A stretch of DNA of 64,000 bases from Prillingera fragicola. Its lineage: Eukaryota > Basidiomycota > Tremellomycetes > Trichosporonales > Trichosporonaceae. Under the pieces are notes generated by a model. It was not told the origin of the DNA. It saw only the letters and a program-made list of their open reading frames with translations, and ran no database searches. The stretch's first letter is position 1. Each line of letters starts with the position of its first letter. Location of the stretch: contig BEDY01000008.1 in NCBI GenBank assembly GCA_002335605.1, positions 1-64,000 on the forward strand, in the 5' to 3' direction. Made by a program: the position numbers and the translations under genes. Positions 11,757 to 23,270 of this stretch are shown one piece after another.

Positions 11757-14057
11757 ATGGGACACACGCTCGTTATCGACAACTACGACTCGTTCACCTG
11801 GAACGTCTACGCCGACCTCGCAGTCCTCGGTGGTAACCCCTTGGTCATTCGCAATGACAAGATTACCATCCCCGAGATTGAGGCAATGTACGCAAAGGGC
11901 GACATTGATCGTGTAGTCATTTCGCCCGGTCCTGGCCACCCCCGTACCGACTCTGGAATCTCGCGCGACGTCGTCACCTGGGCCACTGGAAAGGTGCCTC
12001 TCCTCGGTGTCTGCATGGGTCTCGAGTGCATCGTGGACGTGCTTGGTGGAGACGTGAGTGACTACTCTATCCGCACAGCTGACAGATAGATTGCCTACGC
12101 TGGTGAGATCAAGCACGGAAAGACCTCGCTCGTCAAACATGACAACAAGGGCTGCTTCCACGACCTGCCCCCTCTGCTCGCATCGACTCGCTACCACTCC
12201 CTCGCGGCCAAGCTTCTTACTCTCCCCCCTATCCTCCAGGTCACCTCGACCACCGAAGAGTCTGGTGTCATCATGGGTGTGCGCCATCGCACTGCTACTG
12301 TCGAGGCTGTCCAGTACCACCCGGAGTCGTGCATGAGCGAGGGTGGCCGTGGTCTCATGGCCAACTTTATCAAGCTCAAGGGTGGATCGTGGGCAGAGAA
12401 CGCGTGGTGCGGTGTGACTGGCGAGGACGCGGCCAACGGTTCGGCCGCTCCGGCTGTTGCGTCGTCGTCGCGCGCTCAGCCCTCGGTCCCGTCGATCCTT
12501 GACAAGATCTGCGCCCAGCGTCTCTCGGACGTCTCGCTCGCGTCCACCACGCTCGCTACCACCCCCGAGAACCTCGCCAAGTCGCTCTCCCTCCACACTG
12601 CCCCTCCCCTTATCTCGTTTGTTGACCGTGTCAAGAGCACTCCCCACACCGCTGTCATGGCCGAGATCAAGCGCGCCTCGCCGTCAAAGGGCGACATTGC
12701 GCCTGACGCCTCGGCCCCTGCGCAGGCATTGCGGTACGCCATGGCCGGTGCGTCCGTCATCTCAGTCCTCACCGAGCCTACCTGGTTCAAGGGAACTCTT
12801 GGTGACATGCTTGCGGTCCGCCAGGCACTTGACAGCTTGCCCAACCGCCCCGCTGTTCTCCGCAAGGACTTTATCCTCGCGCCGTACCAGATTGACGAGG
12901 CACGGCTGCACGGAGCCGACACTGTTCTGCTGATTGTCGCCATGCTCGAGTTGAGCAAGCTCAAGGAGTTGTACGACTACTCGGTGTCGCTCGGCATGGA
13001 GCCCCTCGTCGAGGTCAACAACCCCGACGAGCTCGAGGTTGCTCTGTCGATTGGCTCAAAGGTCATCGGTGTCAACAACCGCAACCTGCACGACTTTAAC
13101 GTTGACATGGGCACTACATCACGTGTCAATGACGCTCTGAAGGGCCGTGACGTTATCCTCTGTGCTCTCTCGGGCATCAGTGGACCATCGGACGTGGAGA
13201 AGTACGTTGCTGAGGGCGTTCGTGCCGTGCTTGTCGGTGAGGCACTCATGCGCGCACCCGATGCTGGCGCCTTCCTCCGCACTCTCATCGGTCTCCCTGG
13301 CCCCACCCCGGCACCTGCAACCCGTCCTTTGGTCAAGATCTGCGGTGTCAAGACCCCAGCCGAGGCCAAGCTCGTTGTCGACGCTGGCGCCGACCTCCTT
13401 GGCGTCATCCTGGTTCCTGGCACCAAGCGCAACGTCGAGTTTGGTGTTGCGCGTGAGATCTCTGCCATTGTTCGTGCCGCCCGCGACGCCGCCCCCGCAC
13501 CAGCCAAGCCGACAGGCGACGCACCCTCTACCTGGTTTGCCTCCCAGGCCCGCCGCCTCCGCAGCAGGCGCGCACCGCTTCTCGTCGGTGTGTTCCGCAA
13601 TGCCACCCTCGACTTTATCCTCGACGCGGTCGAGGACGCCCAGCTCGACCTCGTGCAGCTGCACGGCGACGAGCCCCAAGGCTGGGCCCGCCACATTCCC
13701 GTTCCGGTCATCAAGGCCTTCCGCGTCGGCGCCGACGGCAACATCAAGGGCGGCGCGGTCAGCAGGCCGGGTCTCAACGCATTTGTCCTCTTTGACGCTC
13801 CCTCTGCCGGCGAGGGCGAGGCGTTTGACTGGCACGTGGCCAAGCGCGAGATTGACGCAGGCGAGGCTGGAAGCGAAGGAAAGGCCAAGCTGCCTATCTT
13901 CCTCGCCGGCGGTCTCAACCCCGGAAACGTCGCCGAGGCTATCGCGGCCGCAGGAACTGTGCTCGCTGTCGACGTTAGTACCGGTGTCGAGGGGGCGGAT
14001 GGGTTCAAGGATGCGGAGAAGGTTAGGGCGTTTGTGCAGAACGCGCGGGGGTTGTGA
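11757..14057 (+). CDS. TRP1: Trifunctional tryptophan biosynthesis protein (GATase / IGPS / PRAI)
   Basis: Two exons, join(11757..12053, 12090..14057), encode 754 residues. Residues 1-225 are the glutamine amidotransferase that feeds ammonia to anthranilate synthase (IDNYDSFTWN; nucleophile Cys86 in LGVCMGLE; YHPES triad end). Residues about 230-495 are indole-3-glycerol-phosphate synthase (MAEIKRASPSKGDI, LRKDFILAPYQI, GVNNRNLHDF, SGISGPSDV). Residues about 510-754 are phosphoribosylanthranilate isomerase (LVKICGVKTPAEA, LVQLHGDE, FLAGGLNPGNV). This fused order is standard for fungi. The 36-nt intron ends in TAG. Nothing looks broken. The promoter is shared with the divergent acyltransferase gene. 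Confidence 0.97.
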
Positions 14058-14357
14058 GTAAGTGTTTGAGGGGGTTGTAGATATGGCATGCAGGACGGGT
14101 AGATTATAGCACGCGAGGACTGGCACAGCTCACCCTGGCCGGGTGATGTGTCCAGAGAGTGGTCGTGACGTAAACAGAGGGCTGATGCATGATCATGCAT
14201 GGCCAGTCCAGACTAGAACCCCTCGTGAGTCCCAGAGAGAGGCGATTTCGAGCGCACACGTAGCATAATATGTAGAAACGACATGCTGAAATGAGTGTTT
14301 CAAGCCTTACGCCCTTGTTCGCGGTTACAATGGATGCTGGGATTGGCAAACATCCAA
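14058..14357. other. Intergenic between TRP1 and tRNA-Val
   Basis: TRP1 3' region and upstream side of the plus-strand tRNA, including the tRNA-proximal motif CATCCAAGGCC. No exon seen. Confidence 0.4.
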
Positions 14358-14446
14358 GGCCACTTAGCTCAGTTGGTTAGAGCGTATGCTTAACACCTGA
14401 AAGTGTCTAGCGCATAAGGTCGGCGGTTCGACCCCGCCAGAGGTCA
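14358..14446 (+). tRNA. tRNA-Val(AAC) with intron, second copy
   Basis: Mature sequence matches the tRNA at 9900-9990, but the gene is on the opposite strand and its intron is 15 nt starting CCTGAAAG. Both introns end GTGTCTAG. A- and B-boxes are intact. Terminator CTTTTTGCTTTTTG begins 5 bases after the discriminator. Confidence 0.93.
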
Positions 14447-14844
14447 TTTACTTTTTGCTTTTTGTTCGTTCTTGTTCTATTAATTTGATATTATTTTTGG
14501 TGACTGCTTTGTTACACGAGGTTCTGAGGCTATGGCGGGCTTGATGAGGAGACTGTTCTTGTATTTCAAACAGTGGAATGAGTGCTCAAGCAACGTCATG
14601 CGTCAGTCATACACCGGTCTGTGTTGGACCACGCAGACAAGAAAAGTCTTAATTGCTGTTGGCCAGCCTCCTCAACTCCTCCACGGCCTCTACACTTGAG
14701 CATTATGTGGGTTTCTACTTGGTATCTCGACAGAGATCGCTTGACTTTCTCGTCTTTGCGGCCAAGGAGTGACGGTCCTTAAACAGAGTTAATGCAAATG
14801 TAGGTACATGCCAATAAATACAATAAATTATCGTACAATCACAC
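14447..14844. other. Intergenic between tRNA-Val and the unknown 524-residue gene
   Basis: AT-richer DNA with the Pol III terminator at its left edge. It converges with the 3' end of the minus-strand gene. No further gene seen. Confidence 0.4.
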
Positions 14845-16455
14845 TCAACTCTTCTTCCCTCCGGCCTTCTTCCACCTGCCAGCAGCAACAATCAGCGCCG
14901 CCTTCAACACCCCCTCTAACGGACGGACAAACTCGTCATCAACAACCTCCCACCCGGCGTCTCCCGGCTTCCCCTCGCTCAACGCCGCAACGAGGTGCGC
15001 GCCAAGCACGGCATACCGCGCCTTGGTCCCCGCGAAGGGCCGCGCTCGCACAAGATCCAGCGCGTAAGCCAACGACGGCGCTCCCCACCCGTCCTCGCCG
15101 TCCAGCGCGTACTTTCCCCCGGACAGTTTCTGGCGGGCGTGTGAGCGGGCGTCGAACGCGTCGTAGCTTAATGACGAGCCTTCGAGGGCTAGTGTGAGTA
15201 TGTGCGCGCGCGGGAGCCAGGGGAGGGTGCTGAAGGCGCGCAAGAGGATGGAGAGGTTTGCTGGGTCGGCGAGGTCGAGACCTGTATCGGCTTCTGAGGT
15301 TGGTTCAGAGGTAGCGTTGCTGACTGCTTCGGAGGCGCGCTTGCGACGCTTAGGCGGAGGGTCGCCTCCGCGCCGTCTTGTCCTGGTGCTTATTCCTTCA
15401 CTACTGTCGTCTTCGCTGTCGTCATCGCCAACGCTACCGGCTGGGACGCTGAGAAGAGCCTTGACGTCGCTGGCCACGCTCGACGTGACAATGGGAGGTC
15501 GTGGCCCTGACGCAAAGCGCACCAGGAGGGCGAGCAGTCTGTTGGCAACTGACCGCCTGCGCATCGTCTCTGCGAGCGACGGCATGGGGAAGAGGTACGC
15601 TTGACGAACGACGGCCAGGATCGCGCTCGTGTCACTGCTGGCCATGCCCTTGCTCCGATATAGTTGAGTCACGAAGGCGGCGCCGTAATCAGGCGTCACC
15701 TTGTGCGCGGCTGGCGTGGAATCGTCCCCGTCCTCTTCGTCCTCTGCCTCTGCCTCACGCTCCGCCGCATCCTTTTCCCAGAATGACACGAGCCACTCGA
15801 GAAGATCCCAACCGAGCGAACTGACGCGGCGTGCCTTTGCGCGATCGTCGTCGGCGTCGTCGTCCCTGCCTGCGGCTGGTGTGCGGCTCGACGTCCTGCT
15901 GCGCCGGTCACCACGCTGCACGCGGCTGACAGACGTGTGCCGCGTACAACCTCTCAACTCGTCTTCTTCCCATAAGAGTGCCCAGACGCCGCCCTTCTGA
16001 CATTCAGCCATGCGGGCGTGGACCGCCTTGAGAAAGGTGCCGTGAGAGAGCCAGTCGAGCCATGGTGGAATGTCACTACCAGAGTGTCGTTGAGGGATCA
16101 GAGGAGCAAGTGTTCTCGGATAATGTACGTCGAGTAGTCGGTACAGTACTGAAATTGGCGAGGGCGAAAAGTCTGTGACGTCCTCATTACCTCTGATGGC
16201 GATCTCGTTGTCGTCATCGAGCTGGGCTTCGGCAGAGCGGGTGGCGAGGTGGAGAAGGACCTGGATATGGACACTGGGATTTAGCCATGCGCAGCCGAAG
16301 CATACTCACGGCTGTGGCCTGAAGCGCTGGTGCATCACTTCGCTGAGCACGAGCAGCGTCACCTGCTGTGTCTTCTTGCCATCGTCCAGAGGCGCGTGGA
16401 TGAGACCGGCCCAGTCTGGCGGAAGCTTGGCGCCTGCCGGGGGTGGCCGGGTCAT
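14845..16455 (-). CDS. Uncharacterised 524-residue protein
   Basis: Two exons, complement(14845..16273, 16310..16455), are separated by a 36-nt intron with GTGAGT, CTAAA-like branch and CAG. The N-terminal 150 residues form a Leu-rich helical region (VTLLVLSEVMHQRF, VHIQVLLHLATRS). Residues about 180-250 are acidic/basic disorder. Next come helical segments (SLGWDLLEWLVSFWEK, LLALLVRFA), a nuclear-localisation-like cluster PPPKRRKRA and a helical C-terminus ending GRWKKAGGKKS. I do not recognise a family. The basic cluster and acidic tracts suggest a nuclear protein, which is inference only. It is divergent from clathrin light chain with 261 bp between starts. Confidence 0.75.
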
Positions 16456-16716
16456 GTTGGCAAGCGGCTATGGGTGTACAAGCAAGCTGCTACGAGGCTG
16501 CCTAGCCATGAAGCAAGAGTCGAGAGAATGACAAGCTGGCAATAACAACAGACCAACCTCCACCGACGCGCAAGAGGAGTGTGCCACACCTGCGGAGATA
16601 TCGGCGATATAACCCCACGTTGCGGGGGCTGCTGGGTGTGCGCGGTGCCGCGTCATGCTACACGTCGTCGACGCCATCATCAACAGCGACAACACTACTA
16701 CATTACAGCCAGCACC

Positions 16717-17877
16717 ATGTCCGACGACCCCACAGCAGACTTCCTTGCCCGTGAGAAGGCCGCTCTCGGTAAGCATATCCCCCGCGTTGAGCTCCTGGTT
16801 GCACAGCTGACACTGCTCTCAGGCGACGATGCCGACCTCTTCGCCTCGGGCTCGGCCCCTTCTGCGCCATCTGGCCTCGACGCCTTCCCCGACTTTTGTA
16901 CGTTGGAGACGGCTTCGACGATCGGACAGTACTAATTCCGCAGCTTCGCCAGTGAAGACGTCGGAGCCGGCATCACCTGTCAAGCCAAGCGGCATGGACG
17001 CCTTCCCCTCGCTCGACGAGCCCGCCGGCTCGTCCGAGGTCCGTGTCACTGGCAACGCTGGTCTCGGCGAGAACCCCGAGCTTGAGGAGTTTACCTCTGC
17101 GTTCCCCGACCTCTCGTCCGAGCTCCCTGCCGAGGTGCGTGCGCGCGCCCGTGGCATGAACGGTTAGCTGACAGCCCAGACGCTCTCGGCCAAGCCCGTG
17201 TTCAATGCGCTCGATGCCCAGCCCTACGGCTCGTCTCCCTACCCTCCCACTGCCCAGCCCCAGCCCCGCTCAGCGGCCAGTATCCTGCCCGCGCCCCAGT
17301 TTGCCAACACGCTCCCCGAGGGCGAGGAGGACACGGAGCCGATCAAGCAGTGGCGTGAGCGCCAGGCGGCCGAGATTGCAAAGCGTAACGAGGCCGACAA
17401 GGCCAAGCGGGATGAGCTGGCCAACAAGGCTGAGAAGGCGATTGACCAGTTCTACGAGGATTACAACAAGGAGAAGGAGAAGAACATTCGCGAGAACAAG
17501 TGAGTCTGGCTGGTGTGGGCAGCTTTGGCCGCCGTCGTGCAGCCGTATGCTTTGCTGTTTGCTCGGGCATTGCGGCCAGGCTGCTGTCCTGGTTCAGCAG
17601 AGCTGCGAGCGCCGATGGCAGAGCCACCCCTACAGTCACGGAGAGCAGTACTGACCCTCGCAGGGAGAACGAGGCTGCATTCCTGGAGAAGCTCCAGGAG
17701 GACATTGCCAAGGGCACGTCATGGGAGCGCGTCGCCGACCTGATCAGTCTGGAGAACTCGCAGTCCAAGACCATCCGCCCGACGGTCGCAGGCTCTTCAG
17801 ACTTGACCCGCATGAAGGAGATTCTCCTGACCCTCAAGCGGGAGGGCGACAAGGCCCCCGGCGCTGCGGGCTTCTAG
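16717..17877 (+). CDS. CLC1: Clathrin light chain
   Basis: Five exons, join(16717..16768, 16823..16897, 16944..17134, 17180..17499, 17664..17877), encode 283 residues. The N-terminal part has repeated D-A-F-P motifs (LDAFPDF, MDAFPSL) in an acidic disordered region. The central part holds the heavy-chain-binding helix (IKQWRERQAAEIAKRNEADK, then a Lys/Glu/Ala coiled coil through YEDYNKEKEKN). The C-terminus (FLEKLQEDIAKGTSWERVADLI, TRMKEILLTLKREG) is the most conserved part of the family. The protein binds clathrin heavy chain on coated pits and trans-Golgi vesicles. All splice junctions keep frame. The last intron, 164 nt, is the longest. Confidence 0.93.
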
Positions 17878-20800
17878 ACTCGCCCACACACGGCGTGGGC
17901 TGCGACAGCCAGGTGGAAGGGCCTTAGAGTTGCGGCTTGATCCCCCGGCTGTTGTTGTGTAGAATGACGGCGGCGGGCCGTTGTTGATTAAAAGAGACAC
18001 ACCGGCTTGTACCTAGGCTCCTATGGGAGATGATTTATGATAGCATGACGAGGCGGGCGTGCGGGTGCTACTCACACAGGACTGATGTTGGTGACTGACG
18101 GGCCTGGTGGCAGGACGCGAATACGGCAGTGACAATCTGAACCCACAGGTGAAGACCAAGGCTAGCGTGGCACGCTACGCGGTCAACAGGCTCAGCCAGG
18201 CTTCTGCAGCCGCCAAGATCACGGCGTTGATAAGATATGATAACGCCACGGCGTCACCTTCTCCTTGCTGCACGAGAAGAAAGGCAAACAAGCGCCGCAC
18301 GGCGAGCGCCCAAGTGCGTTTGTGTGGTTCCACCAGGCCAGGAACGGTGCGGCAAGCCTCAACGTGACCCAGCTCTGGAGACCATTGCGAGCGGTCGAGT
18401 TAATCAGTGCGAGAGTACTAGGCTATTGAGCTGTTCTCGCACTGTGGATGCAGACGCTCGCACTGCATGCGGACGGTATTTGGCGATTAGGACGAGGGTC
18501 GCACGGGGAATAACAGTCTGCCACAGTCTATTGAACACTACTATGGCTGCTGTTGCCATTTCTGACGGAGGCTGGTGCGAGCGAGCCGACCCACTAGGCA
18601 GCTGCTCTTGCACATATCGAGACCTAGGTTCTCGCGCTGTAAGCTGATTCGCACTGATACGGCCTGATTAGAGTTTTGGCAGACATCTCGCACCGAGGTA
18701 TAGCACAAAATCAGTCACGCTCGCCTCCACCGCTGCGAGCAAGTATGCCGGCTGGGCAGGTAGAGTACAACGGTTAGGCAGCGGCAGCTCTCGGTCTATT
18801 GCCGGTCCTAATACTGCTGCTCGCCCTAAGTAGTCTGCTTTCGCACCTAATCCTCGCGCCGTGCCCTCTCGCCCCGTAGGAGGATCACTGTAGGGGCTCG
18901 CTAATGCCCATATGCATGATACTGGTCCGTGGTACAAGACCCTCGCGCCGTTCTCGCACTGCCAGGAGCCATGTCTCGCCCCGCAACCACAATTGATGTG
19001 CGATATGCGCTTGACGCGGGGCGACGATCGCTTGAAATAATATCATTTTGGTGGCACCGTAATGGTGGCGAGGGCTGTTCGCCCTGCCGTTGTGGCTTGC
19101 ATTCCTGGACGATCATGCTGGGTATTCTGCAGTAGGAGTACTTCCGGGGGCGAGGAGAGGGCGAGGGCAGGGCGAGGCTGGCGAGGCGAGATGCATGCGG
19201 CCCTACGGCCATGCGGCGGGGTGCGAGTTGGCTTTCGGTGCGAGTGTCGCTGGGCTGGGTGCTCGCACCACGCACCGTACACTGTACGCTGCACTCTCAC
19301 TGCACAGCCAGCAGCCAGGACCCAGCCAGCCCAGTGTGCGTGCCACGTTCGGCGTTTTGTACCAAATTTCAGATTTCTCCGCTCTCGCACCGGTGTCCGC
19401 TGTGGTAGTGCATAAAAGCAGCGCCGGGTGTGCTTGAATGTTTCTTCAGCAGTCATACTCTGTAGGTGAGTACCACTACCATCTCCTCCCTCTCCTCCCT
19501 CACACAGCTCCTCCTCGCGAAGAGCTGAGCCTTTCGGGGCCTCCTACCACGCCGCGCTCTCCAGTTCACCGCTTACCCTTCTCCAGGATCTCTCTACAGT
19601 TTACGTCTCTTTCTCGCTAGTTCATACTAGCCACATTTTCCACGTCGAGGCGATGATACAGTCCCCTCCCGGCTCTCTTACAGAGGCCCGAGCCCACTGC
19701 TTTCGAGCTTTGGGACGCGAAGAAGCTGGCGGCGCTGGACAAACCCGACCCCGCGTGGGAAGGGCGAGACCGCACCGTGGGCACGGGAGGGCTTTCTGAT
19801 CGACGTTCCACTATCCCTTTTCTATTCTCTCCTTGACACACTCCAGCTGTTTGTAGCTTCGACAAGATGGCGCGCGCGCTTTGTACACTGGTGAGCATGC
19901 AATCCTCTCTTCCAACTACTATTTCCAACCATCTTCTCCACACTCATGAGCCGTGACTCGAGCGAGCCCTTGGACTCACTCGTGATCACTGCTCGCTGCA
20001 TCTATGATGACCCGAGTGCATTTGGCTTTAGGGGCGGGGCATGTCTTTTTGGCTGTCCTTACCTCTGCTGAAAAACCCACGCTACCTTATTAATTCTTTC
20101 TGAAACCTATTCTCTCCTGCAAAATTTTACGATCAACGCCTGCAACAGACGCTGACAGTAATTGCAGGTCATTCTTGTTGCGCTTTGCTGCTTGCACCTC
20201 ATCGACGGCATGGCTGTTGCTGTGCTGGTCCTTGAGCCTGTGACTGCAGACGACGTGGTCACCAGTGTACTAACCCAGGTCGGGCCTGCCCACTCGCAGC
20301 CCCCGCAAGGTCTCTGGTGTGCAGTCATGCCGCCGAGGACCTTGTTTGTGCTGTTCGTGGGTGCGCCTAGACTTCCATAGTTGTTTGTAGCTCATGCACG
20401 TTGTCTATCTACTGTGTTGCCCGGTGTTGCCGAGGTGGCTGTTGCTTTAATGATCGCACGAGCATTCCAATGACGAGTTGCCTCCACCAATGCCAGGAAC
20501 AATCGCGTCGTCTGCACCACCAACATTACCTCCTATGCACCTCCACGCTGAGCGCCGTGCTGCGATCTACTGCTGGTCCGCGACAGTGCAGCGACAGGTC
20601 ACATCTACGCACTCTCACTGCACCGACCAAGCAGTGGACTCACCGTGTGCAACCCGCTGTACGACGGCCAGGACTCCGCGTGATCTTGGCACGAGCTGCG
20701 TCGCGTCGCATCACACCAATGCATGATAATGCATGAATCTCCCTTGTCCCTTCTCACAGCTGATGCAAAACCCTCACCTCTCACCATGAAGCACCGCGAC

Positions 20801-23270
20801 GCAGTCACGCACACCCACAACGCGGTCGAGATCGATGCCCTCCCGATCCTAACGGACAGAGCAAGCCAGCGTAGAGTCTACGAGGCACAGCACAGAGGAG
20901 TGGGCGACGCTGATCGTCGAGCAGCAGGGGCTCAGGCTGCTGGCCACAAGAGGTGGGACCACCATACCCGCCCGGCGACGCTCGACCTTCGTCTACCTCG
21001 TACAGTGTCCGGGATGCGGCAGCACAGTGGGAGGCTTATACCTATGGCTGGCCGACGACGATACCGAACGCTGGGTGTGTGGATACGATTTTGCGGCCGG
21101 CTGGGTGGCGCTGTAGTGCTGGTGCTTAAATGGGTTCCGCGGCTGCGCGGCTGCCCAAGGAGGAGAGAAGGTGGCAGTGGTTTGTCGAGCTGTATGATGC
21201 CGAGATGGTAGAGGCTGAGGCTGAGGAGGGGGTTGCCACGAAGCGGAAGCGAGGGTGAGGACGAGTGGGTCGGCTTAGAGTGTAGCATTGGAGGAAGCAC
21301 TACATCATTTGTCCTACTGGCTGCACCCTCGTCCACAGAATCACTGGGATCAACCAACGGTCAGGAGTAGTCATCTCCAGCGACCACTTATGCTGTCAAA
21401 GCGACAGATTAGTGAAAAACAAGTCGCCGGTTTCTCAAGTCGTCGTCTGACCGACGGGACCTGGACGTTATCGCCAGTACGCACAAGTTTAGGTGGCCGA
21501 GCGGTCGTTCTGGCCAGCGTTTCGGCGACTGCGTGCTGTGCTATACTGGCTCTGTGGGCTGCACTAGCCGCGATCTCTATACAGAATCACGGCCATCTCG
21601 GCCAGAGTGGACACAGTCAAATGCCGTGACACCCACTCTGATCGGTGAGCAGCAGTAGTGGCCAAGCAACAAAGGTGACAGCACCAGACCAGCCCCTCCC
21701 CATCAGACCCGCCACAGTTGCCACGAGCCACGAGAGAGAAGGAGATAGCGGCACAAATGGCGGGAAAGATACATAGCTGACCCGATCAACCGACCAGTGG
21801 ACCGAGCAGACTTCTTCCTTCCCGAGACTTGGAAGGGGGAAACATGCATATCAGCACGAGATTCAGTGAGCGTGGGCTGGTGGAACCCCTTGCAGAGTCA
21901 ACGGCATGCGGGCATTCCCACGCGAGAACGAGAACGGGAGGTTGGCGTTGCCAGTGGCCAGCATGACGTTTCCGCGCTCCATTCCGTTATGCCATTCTGA
22001 TTTCTTGCCCGTCACTTGTGAGCTTGGAAGCTTCGTTTCACGTCATGTTGGAACATTAGCACCACACCAGCTAGATCGGCATGGCCGCCGTCTACGTTAG
22101 CGCCAAAGGGCGGGATGGCTAATTAACATTGCGGTGGCGTTTAGACATGCTTGCTGCCTCGATGAGCCGCACTGGCTCTGCTGCTGCCTGCAAGCTCTGC
22201 CCAAATAGCGGGAACAAGGCCACCGGCACAGGCACAGGTCCAGACTCCTGGACACCTTGGATGTTTGGCCTCGTTGGACACCGAGGCTCTGCAAGAGTTG
22301 TTTACGACATTGCTGTCGTTATCCTTTCTGCTGAGCTCTTCCTCCCCCCTCCTCCAACTTGCTGTTGGTGGCCCACAAGCTAATGGGCAGGATGACAACG
22401 AGGTCAACAACCCTCGACCCGACACTTGGTACCTACCGACCTGTGCCTCTTTGCAGCAATCGGTGGATTCGTCGACCCTAGCACTGCCTGTGGCATTGCC
22501 TCTCGGAGTACCTGGAATCCTTTCCAACCGAGAGTCAGTGGTTCTGGAACCTGCTGAGGTTGCCCGTTCCGCATACACTCTGTGCAGGCCTGCAGGGGTA
22601 GACGAGTCAAAGACCCAAGGCAACGGCGGCAGCATCCCATGGTTCATGTCAGAAGCCACCTGCGCACGTCGTCATGAGTTGTTCAGGGAAAGCGACCATC
22701 CATCGAGCCAGCCACCGGTCCTTGGAGACAATTGTTTGGAGTTTACACCGTCGACAAACTCAGAGTCGCAAAGTTAACGTTGCCATGCCGCAATGCGGCC
22801 TTACGGCCCGGATGGCTTGTCTGGTGGCAGCGCAGACGACCCGGGATCTGGGGCTGTGAAGGCCGCCTGCCTGCTGCAAACGAGAGAGAGGAGGCGGCGC
22901 ACTTTGGCTGGGATCTCTGTCTTCATACCCCAGCTATCTTACGGCGGCGGCGGCGGGCAGCTGCAGGCGGCGGCGCAGCAGAGTCGGTCGTTGCCTTGCG
23001 GTGTGAGCGACAACGATTCTGTCCACAAAGCTGGTCGTCATGTACACAGATACGACCACGTCTTGTTTCTTCTCCTTCTCATCGGATCGTCTCACCAGTT
23101 GAACCCTCATCCTCTCCACCGTCACCCATTGTCAGCTGTTTGACCAAAACAAAAATTAGTCGTTTGCCACCTCAACGGCACTCTACCTTCTCTCCATTGG
23201 CCGACTTCCGTTGGGTGTTGGAGTACCGATAGCGTTTTCCCAGCACCTGCCAACTCTCACGGCGCCCACG
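17878..23270. other. 5.4-kb gene-poor region
   Basis: I found no ORF here with recognisable domains, good splice structure or sustained codon bias. The longest frames (about 160-170 codons near 20723-21211 and 22141-22777) overlap others of similar length on both strands and look random. The left third (18380-19390) carries a dense CTCGC/GCGAG motif field listed separately. The right end (about 23060-23230) is pyrimidine-rich and probably the promoter of the gag-like gene. A transcript without coding capacity cannot be excluded. Confidence 0.5.
18380..19390. repeat. Dispersed CTCGC(AC)/GCGAG motif field
   Basis: I count about 27 CTCGC or GCGAG pentamers in about 1 kb, many extended to TCTCGCACT or CTCGCACC. 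They occur in both orientations with irregular spacing. At roughly 60% GC about three would be expected by chance. The stretch has no good ORF. A local gcgag run at about 19148-19190 contains five of the copies. Confidence 0.6.

Noticed and set aside
12977..14200. 407-codon and 335-codon minus-strand frames
   Set aside because: Mirror frames of TRP1.
21487..21560. tRNA-like start (GGTGGCCGAGCGGTC) resembling a Leu/Ser D-arm
   Set aside because: No anticodon stem or T-arm (GGTTCGAATC) follows at a workable distance, so it is not a tRNA.
22141..22777. Overlapping 170-codon frames on both strands
   Set aside because: Neither has a domain, leader or splice structure, and composition is similar on both strands.
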